DNA of 64,000 bases. It comes from Chloroflexota bacterium (GTDB lineage Bacteria; Chloroflexota; Anaerolineae; Anaerolineales; UBA11579). Positions 60,796 to 64,000 of the stretch are shown piece after piece (the stretch's first letter is position 1; every line of letters starts with the position of its first letter). The notes beneath the pieces are model-generated. The model saw only the letters and a list, made by a program, of their open reading frames with translations. It did no database searches and was not told the origin of the DNA. The stretch is from the NCBI GenBank assembly GCA_013112575.1, contig JABFGG010000005.1, positions 62,001 through 126,000 on the forward strand, given 5' to 3'. The position numbers and the translations under genes are program-made.

Positions 60796-61560
60796 ATGAG
60801 GATTCGATTCTCGTATTTAGCTGTCCTGGCATTTATGCTGAGTGCCTGTAACCTGCCTTTTGCCCCCCCGACACCCACGCCAACTCTGACGCCCAGCGCC
60901 ACAGCAACCGAAACCCCCGTTCCCCCGACAGATACCCCCACGCCTGAACCTAGCGTTACTGCCACAGAAACAGCTATCCCCACAGATACGCTCTCACCTA
61001 CGCCTGAATTTTCACCGACCCCAGAGTTCTCTCCCACGCCCAAGCCGCTGACGGCTACCGCCACCGGCAACGCCTTCTGTCGCTGGGGGCCGGACGTGGA
61101 TTACATTCAATCTTACGTGATTCCCGAAGGGCAAATGGTAGCCGTTGAAGGGCGCAACTTCGCCAGCACCTGGATCTATGTACAATCCCCGGATATCAAT
61201 TGGAAATGTTGGGTGGCCACATCTACCTTTGAACTTAGCGGCGATGTCGAGCAAGTCGAGTTCCGCATCATCGGCCTGCCCATCAATGATGAAGTGCAGG
61301 CACCTAATGGGGTCAGCGCGGTGCGCAACGGCAACCAGGTCACCATTTCCTGGAATGCGGTACAACCCGCCCTGCAATTACAGTACCTGATCGAAGCGCG
61401 CATTTGCCGCAATGGTTTATTCCTGGAGGATGCTTTTGCCACCACCAATACGTCTATCACCATCCAGGATGATACGAATTGCACAAACCCCTCATCTGCC
61501 GAATTACGGGCCAGCAATAAGCTGGGTTATTCTCCTGCGGTAACGGTTCCCTGGCCGTAA
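60796..61560 (+). CDS. SH3-like and FN3-like surface lipoprotein
   Basis: The 254-residue product is preceded by AGGAGGAGG. It has a signal peptide with lipobox LSACNLP, a long Thr/Pro linker (20-90), an SH3-like domain with paired cysteines (NAFCRWGPDVDYIQ, NWKCWVATSTFEL; about 90-150) and a fibronectin-type-III-like domain (APNGVSAVRNGNQVTISWNA; about 165-254). It is anchored outside the membrane and probably binds surface polymers. The CNLP lipobox and the SH3 motif are shared with the tandem lipoproteins at 62537 and 63437. Confidence 0.85.
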   Translation: MRIRFSYLAVLAFMLSACNLPFAPPTPTPTLTPSATATETPVPPTDTPTPEPSVTATETAIPTDTLSPTPEFSPTPEFSPTPKPLTATATGNAFCRWGPDVDYIQSYVIPEGQMVAVEGRNFASTWIYVQSPDINWKCWVATSTFELSGDVEQVEFRIIGLPINDEVQAPNGVSAVRNGNQVTISWNAVQPALQLQYLIEARICRNGLFLEDAFATTNTSITIQDDTNCTNPSSAELRASNKLGYSPAVTVPWP

Positions 61561-61621
61561 CTCGAACAAATGTTTCGTGTTATTGCTAAAAATCAGTTTC
61601 CTATTTTGAAGGAGGAAGAAA

Positions 61622-62023
61622 ATGCCCCCATTTGATATCAATTGGATCGGCGTAATTATTGCCCTGGTGGTCAACATGATCATCGGTGCGGTGTGGTATG
61701 GCGTATTTGCCAACCCGTGGATGGCTGCCATTGGCAAAACGCGTGAAGAAATCGAGGGTGACCAGGACTGGCGCGCCTATGGCGTGGCCGGGCTAAACTC
61801 GCTGATTATGCCAATCGTGATGGGCTTTGTATTGAACTGGGCGGGTGCATCGGGGATTGGCGCGGGTCTCACAGTTGGCTTCATCGTTTGGCTGGGTTTT
61901 ATGGCCATGCCGGTTGCAACCAACTACGCCTTTGCGGGCCAACCCCGTAATTTATGGTTCATCGATGCGGGTTATCACCTGGTCAGTTTCCTGGTAATTG
62001 GTGGGTTGCTGGGCGCGTTGTAA
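61622..62023 (+). CDS. DUF1761 membrane protein
   Basis: The 133-residue protein is preceded by AAGGAGGAAG. It opens with INWIGVIIALVVNMIIGAVW followed by YGVFANPWMAAIGKTREEI, the signature of the DUF1761 family, and has four hydrophobic helices, ending SFLVIGGLLGAL. The function of the family is unknown. A strong terminator follows. Confidence 0.88.
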   Translation: MPPFDINWIGVIIALVVNMIIGAVWYGVFANPWMAAIGKTREEIEGDQDWRAYGVAGLNSLIMPIVMGFVLNWAGASGIGAGLTVGFIVWLGFMAMPVATNYAFAGQPRNLWFIDAGYHLVSFLVIGGLLGAL

Positions 62024-62044
62024 CTATCTATAGTCTATTATTAC

Positions 62045-62074
62045 AAAAGGGCTGCCGGGGCAGCCCTTTTTTTA
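62045..62074 (+). terminator. Intrinsic terminator after the DUF1761 gene
   Basis: AAAAGGGCTGC and CAGCCCTTTT form a 10- to 11-bp stem with a small loop, followed by TTT. Confidence 0.85.
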
Positions 62075-62267
62075 TAGCGGTGTTCCGTGAAGTTCATCAC
62101 GTTGGTGTTTTAGAGGGGGGGGGGTACTAGTACTTGTCTGACAAGTATGGTTGGCTTGATTGGAGAATAAACTGCCACCGGACGATACGCCCTGATGAAG
62201 GGCAATTTTTGAGAGAAATAAGCCCATCTTTCCAGACACTGCCATTTCTAGAGTGCGATGAAGTAAA

Positions 62268-62358
62268 TGGCTTTTTACACGGGCGAAGCATGCTTCGCCC
62301 CTACCCCAGACATCTTTAGGGGCAGAGTAGCCATCAAGTTCACCGCTCTCCATTCCTG
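62268..62358. repeat. 92-base direct repeat, copy A
   Basis: It begins TGGCTTTTTACACGGGCGAA and ends CTCTCCATTCCTG. It contains the perfect 20-base palindrome GGGCGAAGCATGCTTCGCCC (62281-62300) followed by CTAC. Copy B begins 108 bases later. Confidence 0.75.
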
Positions 62359-62375
62359 GGGAGTGCTGAATTATG

Positions 62376-62467
62376 TGGCTTTTTTGCACGGGCGAGAGGC
62401 CTTGCGCCCCTACACCAACTATCTTAGGGGCAGTGGTAACCATCAAGGTCATTACTCTCCATTCCTG
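62376..62467. repeat. 92-base direct repeat, copy B
   Basis: It begins TGGCTTTTTTGCACGGGCGA and ends CTCTCCATTCCTG, matching copy A throughout. Its hairpin (62390-62409, GGGCGAGAGGCCTTGCGCCC) keeps the outer pairs, while the centre has changed. Confidence 0.75.
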
Positions 62468-62536
62468 CACAAATTGGAATAATTAGGATAAATAAAGTAC
62501 GATACAATCGTCCATTCACAATTCACCGGAGGAGAA

Positions 62537-63412
62537 ATGCGCTACAGACTCGTCGCCAGCCTGTTCGTTTTAACTGTCCTTGTAACCGCCTGCAACCTGC
62601 CTGGGAGCGAAAATATCTCGGAAGAGGATGCGGTGCGTTTTGCGCAGGAAACCCTGCAAGCGCAGTTGGCTGCTGAGAACCAGCAGCAAGCACAAGATCA
62701 AGCCGCACCTCCGGCTGACCAGGCCCCTGCCGACCAGCCACCGGCTGGAGACACGACGCCTCCCACAGAAACGCCCATCCCCGCTACACCTACTATCACG
62801 CTGACGCCCACCTCAGCGGTGCCGATGGTCTCGGTAACCACAGCCACCAACTGCCGCAACGGCCCCGGCATTCCCTACGACATTGTGGGTTCACTGAGCC
62901 CCGGCCAGAATGGGAATATCGCAGCCCAATCCTCGGTCAATAATTACGTACTGATCCAGAATCCGGCAGGCGGACCCAATTGCTGGCTATGGCTGCAGCA
63001 CGCCACCATCACAGGTGACATCAGCGGACTGCCGGTTGTCACACCACCACCGTCACCAACGCCTACATTCACACCTACCCCGACAATCGACTGGTCGGGG
63101 GCCTGGAACCATTCTGATGATGGTGGCGGCCCCTATACGATGAATATCACCGTCACCGGCAATTCGCTCTCCGGCGCCTTTACAGCCGGGAACAATTTCA
63201 CAATTTCGGGGACTATCAGTGCAGATGGCATGAGTGTTAGCGGCACGATAACCGACACTACTCTTGCCACGAGCGGCCCATTCACCTGGTTCATTGTTCC
63301 AGGCAGCAACAATAACCAATTCAACGGCAATGGAGATATTGGAGCTGGTAGTTTCGGTTGGTGTGGCTGGCGCAATGGCGCCGCTATGCCTGTGCCCTGC
63401 GCAAACCCATAA
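62537..63412 (+). CDS. SH3-like surface lipoprotein, first tandem copy
   Basis: The 291-residue product follows CGGAGGAGAA. It has a signal peptide with lipobox VTACNLP, a helical acidic and Gln-rich stretch (25-60, ISEEDAVRFAQETLQAQLAA), a Pro/Thr linker, an SH3-like domain with two cysteines (TNCRNGPGIPYDIVGSLSPG, GPNCWLWLQHATI; about 100-155), another Pro/Thr linker and a beta-sandwich tail (WNHSDDGGGPYTMNITVTGN to the end). The next gene repeats this layout almost residue for residue. It is probably a cell-surface binding protein. Confidence 0.85.
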   Translation: MRYRLVASLFVLTVLVTACNLPGSENISEEDAVRFAQETLQAQLAAENQQQAQDQAAPPADQAPADQPPAGDTTPPTETPIPATPTITLTPTSAVPMVSVTTATNCRNGPGIPYDIVGSLSPGQNGNIAAQSSVNNYVLIQNPAGGPNCWLWLQHATITGDISGLPVVTPPPSPTPTFTPTPTIDWSGAWNHSDDGGGPYTMNITVTGNSLSGAFTAGNNFTISGTISADGMSVSGTITDTTLATSGPFTWFIVPGSNNNQFNGNGDIGAGSFGWCGWRNGAAMPVPCANP

Positions 63413-63436
63413 GAATACGCTCTGAGGAGTGAATCA

Positions 63437-64000
63437 ATGAAGCACTATAGACTCATCGCCAGCCTCTTCGTTTTAACTATTCTTCTGACCGCCTGCAACC
63501 TGCCCGGGGGCGAGAATATCTCGGAAGAGGATGCGGTGCGCTTTGCGCAGGAAACCCTGCAAGCGCAGATGGATGCCCAAAACCAGCAGCAAGCACAAGA
63601 TCAAGCCGCACCTCCGGCCGATCAACCGCCAGCGGCCCAGCCACCTGCCGGAGATGCTGCAACCCCGACCGAAACGCTTATCCCGGCTACTCCTACCATC
63701 ACTCTGACACCGACCTCGGCAGTGCCGATGGTTTCGGTAAGCACGGCCACCAACTGCCGCAACGGCCCCGGCATTCCCTACGACATTGTGGGCTCACTCA
63801 GCCCCGGTCAAAATGGGAACATCGCGGCCCAATCCTCGGTCAATAATTACGTCTTGATCCAAAATCCCGCAGGCGGGCCCAACTGCTGGTTGTGGCTGCA
63901 GCATGCCACCATCACCGGTGACATCAGCAGCCTGCCAGTTGTAACACCGCCGCCTTCACCCACCCCTACCTTCACCCCCACTCCAGAGATCGATTGGACC
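63437..64000 (+). CDS. SH3-like surface lipoprotein, second tandem copy (cut by the window end)
   Basis: The 188 codons visible start MKHYRLIASLFVLTILLTAC, preceded by TGAGGAGTGAATCA, and are open to the last base, so the gene is missing from the ORF track. The acidic helix, linker and SH3-like domain are close to identical with the first copy, with small changes such as QMDAQNQQ for QLAAENQQ. The two genes are 24 bases apart in the same orientation, a recent tandem duplication. Confidence 0.85.
   Translation, partial: MKHYRLIASLFVLTILLTACNLPGGENISEEDAVRFAQETLQAQMDAQNQQQAQDQAAPPADQPPAAQPPAGDAATPTETLIPATPTITLTPTSAVPMVSVSTATNCRNGPGIPYDIVGSLSPGQNGNIAAQSSVNNYVLIQNPAGGPNCWLWLQHATITGDISSLPVVTPPPSPTPTFTPTPEIDWT

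Larger units (their letters stand above)
62075..62536. other. 460-bp gene-free region with repeats
   Basis: It holds a run of ten G (62115-62124), the palindromes TACTAGTA and TACTTGTC-t-GACAAGTA (62125-62147), and two copies of a 91-92-base direct repeat. No coding sequence is supported; the small ORF-track entries here are shadows. Confidence 0.6.

Noticed and set aside
1-64000. tRNA or rRNA genes
   Set aside because: No T-loop-like GGTTCRAATCC with a matching acceptor stem, and no rRNA-like stretch, was found by eye on either strand.

Overview
The window looks like a chromosomal segment of an uncultured Chloroflexi bacterium, probably of the Anaerolineae type. The reasons are the many surface lipoproteins with Thr/Pro-rich linkers and SH3-like domains, a mevalonate-pathway operon that pairs an archaeal-type HMG-CoA synthase with a class II HMG-CoA reductase, BMP-type nucleoside transport genes, and a RodZ-like protein with two HTH domains. 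This is an inference from gene content; no rRNA, tRNA or phylogenetic marker was tested. No rRNA, tRNA, CRISPR array, prophage or insertion sequence was recognised.

Layout. 1-5343: two BMP-family lipoproteins (one cut by the window edge), a DUF389-SH3 membrane protein, rplI with an acidic tail, and a RodZ-like gene. 5340-16000: a GT-C membrane enzyme, a Tat-exported flavin amine oxidase, rimO plus a HAL2-like phosphatase, a universal stress protein, a secreted protein, a nucleotidyltransferase, and rho. 15752-18878: a divergent photolyase / TspO-like cluster whose control region carries three 11-bp direct repeats that resemble operators of B12-dependent CarH/LitR light sensors. 18944-25656: a second GT-C protein, a propeller lipoprotein, an alkaline-phosphatase-superfamily enzyme and an M20 peptidase.

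25780-42636 is a nucleoside and ribose salvage region: MTA/SAH-type deaminase, two nucleoside hydrolases, a free-standing RarA-C-terminal-like protein, a LacI regulator with a 30-bp palindromic operator, a complete BMP/ATPase/permease/permease importer, and a uridine-phosphorylase-like enzyme. Facing it are an orphan permease, an ADP-ribosylglycohydrolase, a methyltransferase, a ribokinase and an ADP-ribose-type NUDIX hydrolase. The set reads as import of nucleosides, release of base and ribose, phosphorylation of ribose and clearance of ADP-ribose.

43539-47553 is the mevalonate operon in the order HMG-CoA reductase, HMG-CoA synthase, thiolase-like protein, DUF35. The reductase and synthase keep their catalytic residues. 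The thiolase-like protein has lost its nucleophilic Cys and both catalytic His motifs, and the DUF35 partner has no cysteines at all. This is the most unusual observation in the window.

47792-64000: an NfeD-like/flotillin pair, a SpoU-family rRNA methyltransferase, a DUF1932 dehydrogenase, an AraC/GyrI-like regulator with an SRPBCC protein, a frameshifted RDD gene, a PduO-type cobalamin adenosyltransferase, a compact operon from an orphan histidine kinase to an RlmI-like methyltransferase, and a series of SH3-like lipoproteins that includes a tandem duplication. Intergenic regions carry a dispersed GGGCG...CGCCC hairpin family and several intrinsic terminators.
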